A stretch of DNA of 64,000 nucleotides from Halomarinibacterium sp034670265. GTDB lineage: Bacteria > Bacteroidota > Bacteroidia > Flavobacteriales > Flavobacteriaceae. Numbering within the stretch: position 1 is the stretch's first letter; every line of letters starts with the position of its first letter. Below the pieces are notes generated by a model, which ran no database searches, was not told the origin of the DNA, and saw only the letters and a program-made list of their open reading frames with translations. The DNA is taken from the NCBI GenBank assembly GCA_034670265.1, contig JAXMNU010000005.1, positions 1 to 64,000 of the forward strand, written 5' to 3'. Below, piece by piece: positions 36,494 through 45,792 of this stretch. The position numbers were made by a program, and so were the translations under genes.

Positions 36494-37420
36494 TTAATCT
36501 TTTAAAAAAGAGATATTGCGAGTGAGTCCAGAATATTTAGTTCTTTTAACAGCACTTTTTTTAAAGACATCATTGAAGACATCCTCCGTAATTTCTTCCC
36601 ACTCTTTTTTAGATTTTGAAAGTAACTCTGGGTGTGGATTGAATAAAGGTTCGCTATGTGACTTACTAAAGCGGTTCCATGGACATACATCTTGGCATAC
36701 ATCACAGCCAAACATCCAGTCATCCATTTGATTTGTAAAACTTGAAGGGATTTCATTTTTTAATTCTATCGTGAGATACGAAATACATTTACTTCCGTCC
36801 ACTACATAAGGCTGAACAATGGCCTGAGTAGGACAAGCATCAATACAAGCTGTACAGGAGCCACAATGGTCTGTAACTGGACTGTCGTATTCTAATTCTA
36901 AGTCAACAATTAATTCAGCAATGAAAAAGAAAGAGCCTACTTGTTTGCTTAAAAGATTGGTGTGCTTACCCATCCATCCCAATCCGCTTTTGGCTGCCCA
37001 AGCTTTATCTAAAACGGGAGCTGAATCTACAAACGCGCGACCATGAACATCTCCAATTTCATTCTGAATAAAAAACAGCAACTCTTTCAGCTTATCTTTA
37101 ATTACAAAATGATAGTCGGTGCCATAGGCATATTTTGAAATTTTATAGGAATCTTCTCTTTGCGTTTCCTGAGGAAAGTAATTAAGCAATAGTGAAATAA
37201 CACTTTTAGAGCCTTCAACAAGTTTGGTGGGATCTAATCGCATATCGAAATGGTTTTCCATATAACTCATTTCTCCATGCATATTGTTTTTGAGCCATTT
37301 TTCCAATCGTGGCGCTTCCTCTTCAAGAAACTGCGCTTTACTAATTCCACAAGACAAAAACCCGAGGCGTTTTGCTTCCGTTTTAATTAAATGACTATTC
37401 TTTATGTTTGAAGTATTCAC
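36494..37420 (-). CDS. queG: Epoxyqueuosine reductase QueG
   Basis: The protein is 308 residues from a GTG at 37420. It has the N-terminal cobalamin-binding region (RLGFLSCGISKAQFLEEEAP, KWLKNNMHGEMSYM, then the FVDSAPVLDKAWAAKSGLGW segment). Two 4Fe-4S sites follow, CGSCTACIDACPTQAI and CDVCQDVCPWNRF. It reduces epoxyqueuosine to queuosine at the wobble base of GUN tRNAs. I prefer the GTG because the longer reading from 37477 overlaps ruvB by 26 bases and adds a non-conserved leader; the evidence is family similarity only. It follows ruvB on the same strand. Confidence 0.92.
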   Translation of the reverse strand: MNTSNIKNSHLIKTEAKRLGFLSCGISKAQFLEEEAPRLEKWLKNNMHGEMSYMENHFDMRLDPTKLVEGSKSVISLLLNYFPQETQREDSYKISKYAYGTDYHFVIKDKLKELLFFIQNEIGDVHGRAFVDSAPVLDKAWAAKSGLGWMGKHTNLLSKQVGSFFFIAELIVDLELEYDSPVTDHCGSCTACIDACPTQAIVQPYVVDGSKCISYLTIELKNEIPSSFTNQMDDWMFGCDVCQDVCPWNRFSKSHSEPLFNPHPELLSKSKKEWEEITEDVFNDVFKKSAVKRTKYSGLTRNISFLKD

Positions 37421-37451
37421 AATAAAAGAAGAATTGAATCTCTTGAAAGAG

Positions 37452-38474
37452 TTAAAATAACCCTCCTTGTGTTCCACCTTTTTTCTTTCCTAGATGCGTG
37501 TAGGCAAATTCGGTGACTTCTCTTCCACGAGGTGTTCTTACAATAAATCCTTGTTGAATAAGAAAAGGTTCGTACACTTCTTCAATAGTTTCGGCACTTT
37601 CTGAAACAGCAGTCGCAAGCGTTGTAATTCCTACAGGTCCTCCCTTAAATTTATCAATAAGTGTTTTTAATATTTTATTGTCCATTTCATCGAGTCCATG
37701 GGTATCGACATGTAACTGCTCCAATGCATATTTTGCAATTTTTATATCAATATTACCGTCACCTTTAATTTGGGCAAAATCCCTTACTCTTCTTAATAAT
37801 GCATTTGCAATTCGAGGGGTTCCCCGACTTCTGCCTGCAATTTCAATAGCAGCTTCCATACTGATAGGCACCGCTAAAATATGTGCACTTCGCTGAACTA
37901 TAGTCGTAAGTAACTCTGTGGTATAATATTGTAATCGAGAAGAAATTCCAAAACGAGCTCGCATGGGTGCTGTTAATAATCCTGAACGAGTTGTTGCCCC
38001 CACCAGAGTAAAAGGATTCAAGTTAATTTGAACCGTCCGAGCATTGGGTCCTGACTCAATCATAATATCAATCTTGTAATCTTCCATTGCGGAGTACAGG
38101 TACTCTTCCACTATTGGGCTTAGACGATGGATTTCGTCTATAAACAATACATCTCTTTCTTCCAAATTGGTGAGCAGCCCTGCTAAGTCTCCTGGTTTAT
38201 CTAATACAGGACCCGAAGTAACTCTAATATTTACCTCCAATTCATTGGCTAAAATATGTGCTAAAGTGGTTTTTCCTAAACCTGGAGGTCCGTGAAATAA
38301 TGTATGGTCTAATGCTTCGTCACGCAAGTTGGCTGCTTGAACGAATACTTGCAAGTTTTCTAGTACTTGATCTTGTCCAGCAAAATCTTCAAAAGAAAGA
38401 GGGCGTAGTTTTCTTTCTATGTCCAATTCCTGATCGGAAAAGTTTTCGTTTGTAGGGTCAAGATTTTCGTTCAT
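37452..38474 (-). CDS. ruvB: Holliday junction DNA helicase subunit RuvB
   Basis: The protein is 340 residues from the ATG at 38474. It is a AAA+ helicase with Walker A GPPGLGKTTLAHI, Walker B VLFIDEIHRLSP, sensor 1 GATTRSG and arginine finger region MRARFG. The winged-helix end is GFIVRTPRGREVTEFAYTHL. It drives branch migration on RuvA-bound junctions. The upstream start at 38489 adds MYICV, which is encoded by the -7 box itself and is unlikely. A full TATATTTG ends only 5 bases before the ATG, so the message could be leaderless. Confidence 0.95.
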   Translation of the reverse strand: MNENLDPTNENFSDQELDIERKLRPLSFEDFAGQDQVLENLQVFVQAANLRDEALDHTLFHGPPGLGKTTLAHILANELEVNIRVTSGPVLDKPGDLAGLLTNLEERDVLFIDEIHRLSPIVEEYLYSAMEDYKIDIMIESGPNARTVQINLNPFTLVGATTRSGLLTAPMRARFGISSRLQYYTTELLTTIVQRSAHILAVPISMEAAIEIAGRSRGTPRIANALLRRVRDFAQIKGDGNIDIKIAKYALEQLHVDTHGLDEMDNKILKTLIDKFKGGPVGITTLATAVSESAETIEEVYEPFLIQQGFIVRTPRGREVTEFAYTHLGKKKGGTQGGLF

Positions 38475-38478
38475 AACA

Positions 38479-38486
38479 CAAATATA
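38479..38486 (-). promoter_or_regulatory. -7 box directly before ruvB
   Basis: TATATTTG on the minus strand matches TAnnTTTG in full and ends 5 bases from the ATG. With the usual 5-7 base offset, transcription would begin at or inside the start codon. The -33 side is weak. Confidence 0.4.
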
Positions 38487-38512
38487 CAAACTGTTGCTCC
38501 CATTTTACACAT

Positions 38513-38543
38513 AAAAAAACCCTCTAAATTTTCAGAGGGTTTT
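38513..38543 (-). terminator. Terminator of the actABCDEF-ctaCD operon
   Basis: AAAACCCTCT (38516-38525) and AGAGGGTTTT (38534-38543) pair around an 8-base loop. On the minus strand the stem is followed by seven T. It lies 22 bases past the ctaD stop and could also act weakly in the other direction. Confidence 0.8.
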
Positions 38544-38565
38544 AAAACTATATTTCGTAATCAAG

Positions 38566-40392
38566 TTAATGATTCATTTCTTCTTCGTTATCCTGAAGTG
38601 GTATCGTTTGTGGCACAAAATCTTCACCTGGAATAACGTAATCACTTTCATCTTTATTAAGCTTACTGTAGTCATAAGCCCAACGGTGTACGTGAGGAAT
38701 AGGACCATCCCAGTTTCCGTGGATATGTTTTACTTCTGCAGTCCATTCTAACGTATTGGATTTCCAAGGGTTTTTTGGGCCTTTCTTTCCGAAGAACATT
38801 GAAGAAATAAAGTTGTAAAGGAATACAATCTGTGCAGCACCAGCAATAAAGGCAAAGATGGAAATTACCACATTAATATTTGCCAAATCATCAAAGTATG
38901 GGAACGCGGTATTAGTATAATAACGTCTTGGCAATCCAGCCATTCCAATAAAATGCATTGGGAAGAAAACTCCATACGCCCCAATGGCTGTTACCCAAAA
39001 GTGAATATACCCAAGATTTTTGTTAAGCATTCGTCCTTCAAACATTTTTGGGAACCAATGATAGACTCCCGCAAATAATCCATATAATGCAGAGATACCC
39101 ATTACTAAGTGGAAGTGAGCAACCACAAAATACGTATCGTGTACATTTATATCCAGCGCACTGTCACCTAAGATAATTCCTGTAAGACCTCCCGTTATAA
39201 AAGTTGAAACCAATCCTATGGAAAACAACATGGCAGGGTTAAGCTGCAAATTACCTTTCCAGAGAGTGGTTATATAGTTAAATGCTTTTACAGCTGAAGG
39301 AATTGCAATCAGTAATGTTGTAAAGGTGAATACAGACCCTAAGAATGGATTCATCCCAGAAATAAACATATGGTGACCCCAAACGATTGTTGACAAGAAT
39401 GCAATTGCCAAAATTGAAGCTACCATTGCTCGATATCCAAAAATTGGTTTTCGGGAATTGGTTGCAATAATTTCGGAAGTAATACCTAATGCTGGTAATA
39501 ATACAATATATACTTCGGGGTGTCCTAAGAACCAAAATAGGTGTTCGAATAAAACTGGAGAACCTCCCTGATTATGTAATACTTCACCAGCAACATAAAT
39601 ATCTGACAAGAAGAAAGAAGTTCCAAAACTTCTATCCATGATTAACAGTAATGCTGCAGAAAGTAATACTGGGAAGGAAACCACACCAATAATTGCTGTT
39701 ACAAAGAATGCCCAAATTGTTAACGGTAAACGCGTCATAGACATCCCCTTTGTACGAAGGTTAATTACGGTAACAATATAGTTAAGCGATCCTAATAACG
39801 ATGAAGCAATGAAAATTGCCATGGAAACTAACCATAAGGTCATTCCAGCACCAGAACCAGGGATTGCTTGAGGCAATGCACTTAATGGAGGATAAATAGT
39901 CCATCCGGCTGAAGCAGGTCCCGCTTCAACAAAAAGTGAAAGCACCATGATAACACTGGAAAGGAAAAACAACCAATAGGATATCATATTCAAAAATCCT
40001 GAAGCCATATCCCGAGCTCCTATCTGTAATGGAATTAATAAATTACTAAAGGTTCCACTTAAACCAGCTGTTAATACAAAGAATACCATAATGGTTCCAT
40101 GGATAGTAACTAATGCTAAGTAAACACTAGGATCCATAACACCATCTGCACCCCATTTTCCTAAGAATATTTCATAAACTGTAAATTGTTTATCCGGCCA
40201 GGCTAATTGAAGTCTAAAAAGCATAGACATAGCAATTCCAATAATTCCCATAAACAATCCTGTAATTAGGTATTGTTTTGAAATCATTTTATGATCCTGG
40301 CTAAAGATATATTTAGTAACAAATGTCTCTTTATGGTGATGCCCGTGATCGTCGTGATGGTCTTCTACGTGGTCGTGTGCGTGTGCTGACAT
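38566..40392 (-). CDS. ctaD: Cytochrome c oxidase subunit I (aa3 type)
   Basis: The 608-residue membrane protein has about twelve helices. It carries the low-spin haem ligand region TIHGTIMVFFV, the CuB/Tyr motif WFLGHPEVYIVLLPALGI, the CuB histidine pair in VWGHHMFISGMNP, and the haem a/a3 histidines in HDTYFVVAHFHLVMG. The Tyr in HPEVY marks an A-family oxidase. The N-terminus is unusually His/Asp-rich (ten His in the first 20 residues). It closes the ACIII-oxidase operon, 19 bases after ctaC, and is followed by a terminator. It is the catalytic core that reduces oxygen to water and pumps protons. Confidence 0.96.
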   Translation of the reverse strand: MSAHAHDHVEDHHDDHGHHHKETFVTKYIFSQDHKMISKQYLITGLFMGIIGIAMSMLFRLQLAWPDKQFTVYEIFLGKWGADGVMDPSVYLALVTIHGTIMVFFVLTAGLSGTFSNLLIPLQIGARDMASGFLNMISYWLFFLSSVIMVLSLFVEAGPASAGWTIYPPLSALPQAIPGSGAGMTLWLVSMAIFIASSLLGSLNYIVTVINLRTKGMSMTRLPLTIWAFFVTAIIGVVSFPVLLSAALLLIMDRSFGTSFFLSDIYVAGEVLHNQGGSPVLFEHLFWFLGHPEVYIVLLPALGITSEIIATNSRKPIFGYRAMVASILAIAFLSTIVWGHHMFISGMNPFLGSVFTFTTLLIAIPSAVKAFNYITTLWKGNLQLNPAMLFSIGLVSTFITGGLTGIILGDSALDINVHDTYFVVAHFHLVMGISALYGLFAGVYHWFPKMFEGRMLNKNLGYIHFWVTAIGAYGVFFPMHFIGMAGLPRRYYTNTAFPYFDDLANINVVISIFAFIAGAAQIVFLYNFISSMFFGKKGPKNPWKSNTLEWTAEVKHIHGNWDGPIPHVHRWAYDYSKLNKDESDYVIPGEDFVPQTIPLQDNEEEMNH

Positions 40393-40411
40393 ATCTTTCT
40401 AAACTGTTTTA

Positions 40412-41473
40412 TTATTGTTTAAGCGCTTCGGCCAATGTAGCTTGTTCTTTAATCCAAGCATTATATTCTTCTTCTGTTTCTACTACAATCTTCATTTGCA
40501 TATTGTAGTGGTTGTTTCCACAAATTTTATTACAAAGAAGCATATAATCAAACTCATACGGCTCTAAGGCTTCATCTCCATTGGCAATAAGTTTTTCACT
40601 ATTTGCTCTTCTAATATCATTTATACGTTGAACTTTTCCAATCACTTCTGGGTCCAATCTCATTTCTTCCGTAGTAATGGTAGGGGTAAATGCAAACTGA
40701 GTAATCATTCCTGGAACGCAATTCATTTGTGCTCTAAAGTGTGGCATATATGCTGAATGTAATACGTCTTGAGAGCGCATTTTGAAAAGGACTTTTCTTC
40801 CTATTGGTAAATGCAATTCGTTTACGATAATATCGTCTTGTGCATTTGGGTCTGAAATATCTACTCCTAATGTATTAGCTCCTTCTATAAGTCTTACGTT
40901 AGCTTCACCCAATACGTTGTCATTACCTCCATAACGGGCTCTCCAATCGAATTGATACGCATATAATTCAATGACCATTGTATCTTCATCTTCATCAAAA
41001 TTCATGATGTCTGTCCAAGTAAACAATCCATAGATAATTAATCCTGCGAGTACAATTACCGGAATAATGGTCCAAATAAACTCTAACTTATCATTATCTG
41101 CATAAAAGGTAGCTCTTTGAGTCTTTTTCCCTCGGTATTTGAATGAAAAATAAAACAATAGCCATTGAGTAATGATACCCACAATAAAAATAAGTACCAT
41201 CGAGATAAGCCAAAGCTGGTCTATATCTACACCATGCTCTGAAGCAGATTGTGGTAAAAATACATTACTCCATTTCCAATGAGAAAAGAAAGCTAAACCA
41301 TAAATAAATAATACAAACATCAAACTTAACCATCCGTGTAAGTTATTGTCTTTATCGTTGGCTATTTGAGAAGTAGTATCGCTTTTGCCTTTGGAGAGCT
41401 GAAAAATCTTTCCCATTTGCCAGATGGCAACTCCAAAAAGAATGATTACTAATACAACTAAAAATGCGGTCAT
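40412..41473 (-). CDS. ctaC: Cytochrome c oxidase subunit II with CuA centre
   Basis: The 353-residue protein has an N-terminal helix, two or three further helices (including LWLISMVLIFIVGIITQWLL and IWTIIPVIVLAGLIIYGLFT) and a periplasmic cupredoxin domain. CuA ligands are present: His in VLHSAYMPHFRAQM and the run LCNKICGNNHYNMQM, which supplies two Cys, His and Met. It has no fused cytochrome c domain, so electrons arrive from a separate carrier or directly from ACIII. The copper is probably placed by the SCO protein at 15824-16510. Confidence 0.95.
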   Translation of the reverse strand: MTAFLVVLVIILFGVAIWQMGKIFQLSKGKSDTTSQIANDKDNNLHGWLSLMFVLFIYGLAFFSHWKWSNVFLPQSASEHGVDIDQLWLISMVLIFIVGIITQWLLFYFSFKYRGKKTQRATFYADNDKLEFIWTIIPVIVLAGLIIYGLFTWTDIMNFDEDEDTMVIELYAYQFDWRARYGGNDNVLGEANVRLIEGANTLGVDISDPNAQDDIIVNELHLPIGRKVLFKMRSQDVLHSAYMPHFRAQMNCVPGMITQFAFTPTITTEEMRLDPEVIGKVQRINDIRRANSEKLIANGDEALEPYEFDYMLLCNKICGNNHYNMQMKIVVETEEEYNAWIKEQATLAEALKQ

Positions 41474-41496
41474 CGTTATCTATCTTCTATGTTTAA

Positions 41497-42837
41497 TTAA
41501 TAATGAAAATGTTTACTTTCCTTAATAAATGGATTTCGTTTTGCCAATAGTGGCGCTTTGGTTAAGGCAGTAAATACCACCAAAACAAATAATCCAAAGA
41601 AGAAAAGCAATGAACCTATTTCGGGAATACCTATATACCAAGATTTCCCTACGGTAGCAGGCATCACCATATTAAATACATCAATATAATGACCCGCTAA
41701 AATGACAATCCCTGTCATAATTACAAACCAGTTAACTCGTTTATAGTCGCTGTTCATTAGCAATAATACTGGGAATATAAAATTCATAGCTAACATTCCG
41801 AAGAAAGGAAGATTATAATCTTCAATTCTTGTTACAAAATAAGTAACCTCTTCTGGAATGTTTGCATACCAAATAAGCATGAATTGTGAAAACCATAAAT
41901 ACGTCCAGAAAATACTGAACCCAAACATGAATTTCGCCAAATCGTGAATATGACTATCATTAACGTGTTCTAAATACCCTTGGGATTTCAGATAAATTGT
42001 TACCATAGCAATTACGGTAATAGCTGAAACCATCATTCCCGCAAACACATACCAGCCAAATAAAGTACTAAACCAATGTGGGTCGAAACTCATAATCCAG
42101 TCCCAAGACATCATAGATTCAGTAACAATAAAGAATACTAAGAATCCTGCAGAGGCTTTAAAGTTCTTTTTAAAGTATCTATTGTCTTCTGCAGTATCAT
42201 CTGCTATAGAATTCTTTCTAGAAATCCAGCGATACAAATTCCATCCCAATAAGAATATAGCTGCTCTTATTAAAAAGAAGGGAACGTTTAAAAAGCCACT
42301 TTTACCAGCAATCAATTTATCGTAATGGTCACTTTCTGGGTTTACCAATTCTGGGTCCATCCAATGAAAAATATGATTTACATGAAATGCTGAAAGCAAT
42401 AACAATACAAATATAATTACGGAAGCTACGGGTAAATAGGCTGTAATTCCTTCCATTACCCTAAAGAGTACGGGTGACCAACCTGCCTGCGCAGCATATT
42501 GAATAGCATAAAATGCTAATGTTCCTAAAGCAATCATAAAGAAAAAGAACGATGCAATATATAATGCAGACCAAGGGCGGTTTTGCATTTGATGCAGTAC
42601 GTGCTCATAATGAGCATCTTCTCCACCGTGAGCATCTTCATTCACTTCACCGTGACCATCCCCATGTGAAACTTCTTCAACAGTTTCGCCATGACCATCC
42701 CCGTGGTGACTTGCCATCATTTCCTTTACTTCGGCAGTGGTTTTGGGAGCAGAAAGAAATCCTGCAATCATCCCAATGGCTCCAACTACCATAAAAGCAA
42801 TCGCAAATAATTTTAATTTTTTGGGTAGCGTATACAT
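41497..42837 (-). CDS. actF: ACIII subunit ActF, NrfD-like quinol-side membrane protein
   Basis: The 446-residue protein has about ten membrane helices and is a diverged relative of ActC. Landmarks are MQNRPWSALYIASFFFFMIA, SESMMSWDWIMSFDPHW-like residues (TESMMSWDWIMSFDPHWFST) and YFVTRIEDYNLPFFGMLAMN. ActF is part of the proton-translocating membrane arm of alternative complex III. A periplasmic loop at residues 44-82 is rich in His, Gly and Glu, unlike the rest of the protein. It lies between actE and ctaC in the operon. Confidence 0.92.
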   Translation of the reverse strand: MYTLPKKLKLFAIAFMVVGAIGMIAGFLSAPKTTAEVKEMMASHHGDGHGETVEEVSHGDGHGEVNEDAHGGEDAHYEHVLHQMQNRPWSALYIASFFFFMIALGTLAFYAIQYAAQAGWSPVLFRVMEGITAYLPVASVIIFVLLLLSAFHVNHIFHWMDPELVNPESDHYDKLIAGKSGFLNVPFFLIRAAIFLLGWNLYRWISRKNSIADDTAEDNRYFKKNFKASAGFLVFFIVTESMMSWDWIMSFDPHWFSTLFGWYVFAGMMVSAITVIAMVTIYLKSQGYLEHVNDSHIHDLAKFMFGFSIFWTYLWFSQFMLIWYANIPEEVTYFVTRIEDYNLPFFGMLAMNFIFPVLLLMNSDYKRVNWFVIMTGIVILAGHYIDVFNMVMPATVGKSWYIGIPEIGSLLFFFGLFVLVVFTALTKAPLLAKRNPFIKESKHFHY

Positions 42838-42864
42838 ATCTTAAGCTATTCTCTTAGTTCTTTA

Positions 42865-43506
42865 TTATTGTTCTGTTTCTGTTGTTACAGTTTCAGTAGT
42901 TTCTTCCTCAATTAAGGGTGCCGCCATACTTTCTGGAGTCATCAATGGTTCTCCTTTTAATGCTGCTTTTAAATTCATTACGTGTTGGGTAATTTGCCAG
43001 CGTTCCAACTCATTGGTTTGCGAAGCATACGATCCCATGGAGTTTAAACCAAACATTTGCACGTGGTATACACCACCTTCGGTAATGTTACGCCCAACAT
43101 CATCATAGCTTGGGATTCCAAGAATTTTTTCGCGTTGGACCAAAATGCCTTGTCCATCTCCTGTTGCTCCGTGACAAACGGCACAGTAAATATCATATAA
43201 TTCTTTTCCAGCAGCTAGGTTTTCATTTGTGATGGCGATAGGGTTTTTTAATTCGGCTTTAGCCAAGTTTAATCCTTCGGTTGTATTTTCATAATCATAA
43301 GGTTGCCATCCTCTTGGGATAGATCCTTCTGCAGGTAACATTGCTGCCTGACCGCCTGGGAAAATTTCATATTCTCCATAGGTTTCATAACCTACAGGAG
43401 CATACATGTTTGGCATGTATTGGTAATTTGGATTTCCTGTATCAAAGCAAGATACCATCACCGTAGCTACCATTAATAATACTGCTATTTTTGATATACT
43501 TTTCAT
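42865..43506 (-). CDS. actE: ACIII subunit ActE, monohaem cytochrome c lipoprotein
   Basis: The 213-residue protein has a lipoprotein signal (VATVMVSC) and one haem site, CAVCHGATGDGQG. The distal Met is probably in FGLNSMGSYASQ. An acidic Thr/Glu-rich tail ends it. ActE accepts electrons from the ActA/ActB haems and hands them to the oxidase or a soluble carrier. It begins two bases after actD ends. Confidence 0.93.
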   Translation of the reverse strand: MKSISKIAVLLMVATVMVSCFDTGNPNYQYMPNMYAPVGYETYGEYEIFPGGQAAMLPAEGSIPRGWQPYDYENTTEGLNLAKAELKNPIAITNENLAAGKELYDIYCAVCHGATGDGQGILVQREKILGIPSYDDVGRNITEGGVYHVQMFGLNSMGSYASQTNELERWQITQHVMNLKAALKGEPLMTPESMAAPLIEEETTETVTTETEQ

Positions 43507-43507
43507 A

Positions 43508-44044
43508 TTAGTGATCGTCTTCTTTATCGATTAAACTAATTTCTATCGCTCCAGTATCCTTCAGAAATTGTGATACTTTTTCAATATCATGATTCCCTCC
43601 ATCTATTGCCATTAAAAAATGGTCATCTGTAGTTCTTGGATCTGGATTTTCGGCTTTTTTAAATGGCCATAATTTACTTCTCATATAAAAAGTAATTACC
43701 ATTAAATGTGCAGCAAAAAAGACCGTCATTTCAAACATAATGGGTACAAAAGCTGGCATATTCTCTATATAGCTAAAGCTTGGTTTTCCTCCAATGTTTT
43801 GAGGCCAATCTGCAATCATAATGAAATTCATCATAATGATAGCTACTGAAAGTCCAACCAATCCATACATAAAAGAAGTAATTGCAATACGAGTTCCCGC
43901 CAATCCCATAGCTTTGTCTAGCCCGTGAACCGGAAAGGGAGTATAGACTTCCTCTATATGATAATGCTCATTACGAACTGCCTTTACAGCATTCATAAGA
44001 ATGTCATCGTCGTTGTAAATAGCGTGAATTACTTTGGATGCCAT
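43508..44044 (-). CDS. actD: ACIII subunit ActD (DUF3341)
   Basis: The 178-residue protein has a cytoplasmic N-terminal domain with VKAVRNEHYHIEEVYTPFPV and HGLDKAMG, then two membrane helices (about 55-80 and 95-120) and a cytoplasmic end. This is the DUF3341 pattern of ActD, a structural membrane subunit of alternative complex III. Four bases separate it from actC. No redox cofactor motif is present, as expected. Confidence 0.93.
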   Translation of the reverse strand: MASKVIHAIYNDDDILMNAVKAVRNEHYHIEEVYTPFPVHGLDKAMGLAGTRIAITSFMYGLVGLSVAIIMMNFIMIADWPQNIGGKPSFSYIENMPAFVPIMFEMTVFFAAHLMVITFYMRSKLWPFKKAENPDPRTTDDHFLMAIDGGNHDIEKVSQFLKDTGAIEISLIDKEDDH

Positions 44045-44047
44045 ATC

Positions 44048-45769
44048 TTAACTATTTTTAAGTTTTGAAGCTTGACCTGCCCAATCATCACGTTTTGCTC
44101 TTCCTGGGAATTCGTCAATTATGCTATCTAATAAATCATACTCTGTATCGGTCATTTTACTAACTTGTTCGAAAGTAAAAATTCCTAATTGGTGTAATTT
44201 TTCTTCCATTTTTGGACCTACACCACTTATTAATTTTAAGTCATCTGCTTTTTGTGTCGTTGCATCGAAGGTACCAATTGACTTTAATAAGCTTTCTTTC
44301 TTTTCTATGGTATTGGAGGTAACATCAACTTTTACAGCTTTCGTTTTTCCTCCTGAAGGCATATCGTAATGTTTTACATCATCTCCATGTTCTGCACGAA
44401 GTGTTTTGTATTTACTTCCAGAACCTTTCAGAATAGATTTTACTTCAGCCTGTGCAATTACAGGGAATGTTCTTGAATACAATAAGAATAATACAAAGAA
44501 GAAACCTATGGTTCCAATGAAAATTCCAATGTCCACAAAGGTTGGAGAGAACATCGTCCACGAAGATGTTAAATAATCTCTATGAAGTGAGGTTACGATA
44601 ATTACAAAACGCTCAAACCACATTCCTATGTTTACCACAATAGAAATAAAGAAGGAGAACATTATGCTGGTACGTAATTTCTTAAACCACATAAACTGAG
44701 GTGAAAATACGTTACACGTCATCATCGCCCAATACGCCCACCAGTAAGGTCCAGTTGCTCTATTTAAGAATGCATATTGTTCATATTCTACCCCAGAATA
44801 CCAAGCAATAAACAACTCTGTAATATAAGCCACCCCAACAATAGAACCTGTAATCATAATTACAATATTCATTAATTCTATATGCTGAATGGTAATATAA
44901 TCTTCCAAATGTGAAACCTTTCTCATAATAATAAGAAGGGTTTGTACCATGGCAAATCCAGAGAAAATAGCCCCAGCAACAAAGTACGGAGGGAAAATGG
45001 TGGTATGCCATCCTGGAATTACCGAAGTTGCGAAGTCAAAGGATACAATAGTGTGCACCGAAAGTACAAGTGGTGTAGCAAGACCTGCCAATACAAGCGA
45101 CACTTCTTCGAAACGTTGCCAATCTTTAGCACGTCCACTCCATCCAAAGGATAAAATACTATACACTCTTTTTGTGAAAGGTGTAATCGCTCTATCACGA
45201 ATCATCGCAAAATCCGGAAGTAACCCTGTCCACCAGAATACTAAGGAAACAGATAAATACGTTGAAATCGCAAATACGTCCCAAAGTAAAGGTGAGTTAA
45301 AGTTCACCCAAAGTGATCCAAACTGGTTTGGAATTGGTAATACCCAATACGCTAACCAAGGACGTCCCATGTGAATGATTGGAAACAATCCTGCCTGAAT
45401 TACAGAGAAAATAGTCATCGCCTCTGCCGAACGGTTAATTGCCATTCTCCATTTTTGACGGAAAAGCAATAGTACTGCCGAAATTAGTGTTCCAGCGTGA
45501 CCAATACCTACCCACCAAACGAAGTTTGTGATATCCCAAGCCCAGTTAACGGTCTTGTTTAATCCCCAAACACCAATTCCAGTAGAAATGGTATAAATGA
45601 TACACCCTAGTCCCCATAAAAAGGCTACTAAAGCAATAGTAAATACTATCCACCAAGATTTATTGGCTTTTCCTTCTACTGGAGCTGCCACATCCACAGT
45701 AACATCGTGGTAGCTTTTATCTCCAATAACTAAGGGTCTTCTAATAGGTGCTTCGTAATGCGACGCCAT
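44048..45769 (-). CDS. actC: ACIII subunit ActC (NrfD family) with C-terminal HhH-like domain
   Basis: The 573-residue protein has ten helices of the NrfD/PsrC family in about residues 35-460, including NFVWWVGIGHAGTLISAVLL, PIIHMGRPWLAYWVLPIPN and YWWAYWAMMTCNVFSPQFMW. It binds menaquinol at the periplasmic side in ACIII. After a Lys-rich linker, the last 67 residues form a soluble helix-hairpin-helix-like domain (KADDLKLISGVGPKMEEKLH, then LGIFTFEQVSKMTDTEYDLL). That domain is usually found in proteins thought to bind nucleic acid or other proteins, and its purpose at the cytoplasmic end of a quinol oxidoreductase is unclear. It is 24 bases after actB. Confidence 0.94.
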   Translation of the reverse strand: MASHYEAPIRRPLVIGDKSYHDVTVDVAAPVEGKANKSWWIVFTIALVAFLWGLGCIIYTISTGIGVWGLNKTVNWAWDITNFVWWVGIGHAGTLISAVLLLFRQKWRMAINRSAEAMTIFSVIQAGLFPIIHMGRPWLAYWVLPIPNQFGSLWVNFNSPLLWDVFAISTYLSVSLVFWWTGLLPDFAMIRDRAITPFTKRVYSILSFGWSGRAKDWQRFEEVSLVLAGLATPLVLSVHTIVSFDFATSVIPGWHTTIFPPYFVAGAIFSGFAMVQTLLIIMRKVSHLEDYITIQHIELMNIVIMITGSIVGVAYITELFIAWYSGVEYEQYAFLNRATGPYWWAYWAMMTCNVFSPQFMWFKKLRTSIMFSFFISIVVNIGMWFERFVIIVTSLHRDYLTSSWTMFSPTFVDIGIFIGTIGFFFVLFLLYSRTFPVIAQAEVKSILKGSGSKYKTLRAEHGDDVKHYDMPSGGKTKAVKVDVTSNTIEKKESLLKSIGTFDATTQKADDLKLISGVGPKMEEKLHQLGIFTFEQVSKMTDTEYDLLDSIIDEFPGRAKRDDWAGQASKLKNS

Positions 45770-45792
45770 ATCTATATAATCAATTTCTTAGT

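Noticed and set aside
36502..36756. Minus-strand frame of 84 residues within queG
   Set aside because: It overlaps the second 4Fe-4S region of queG in another frame, and QueG is intact across it.
44781..45374. Frames opposite or out of register with actC
   Set aside because: ActC is uninterrupted and well conserved there; these are shadow frames.
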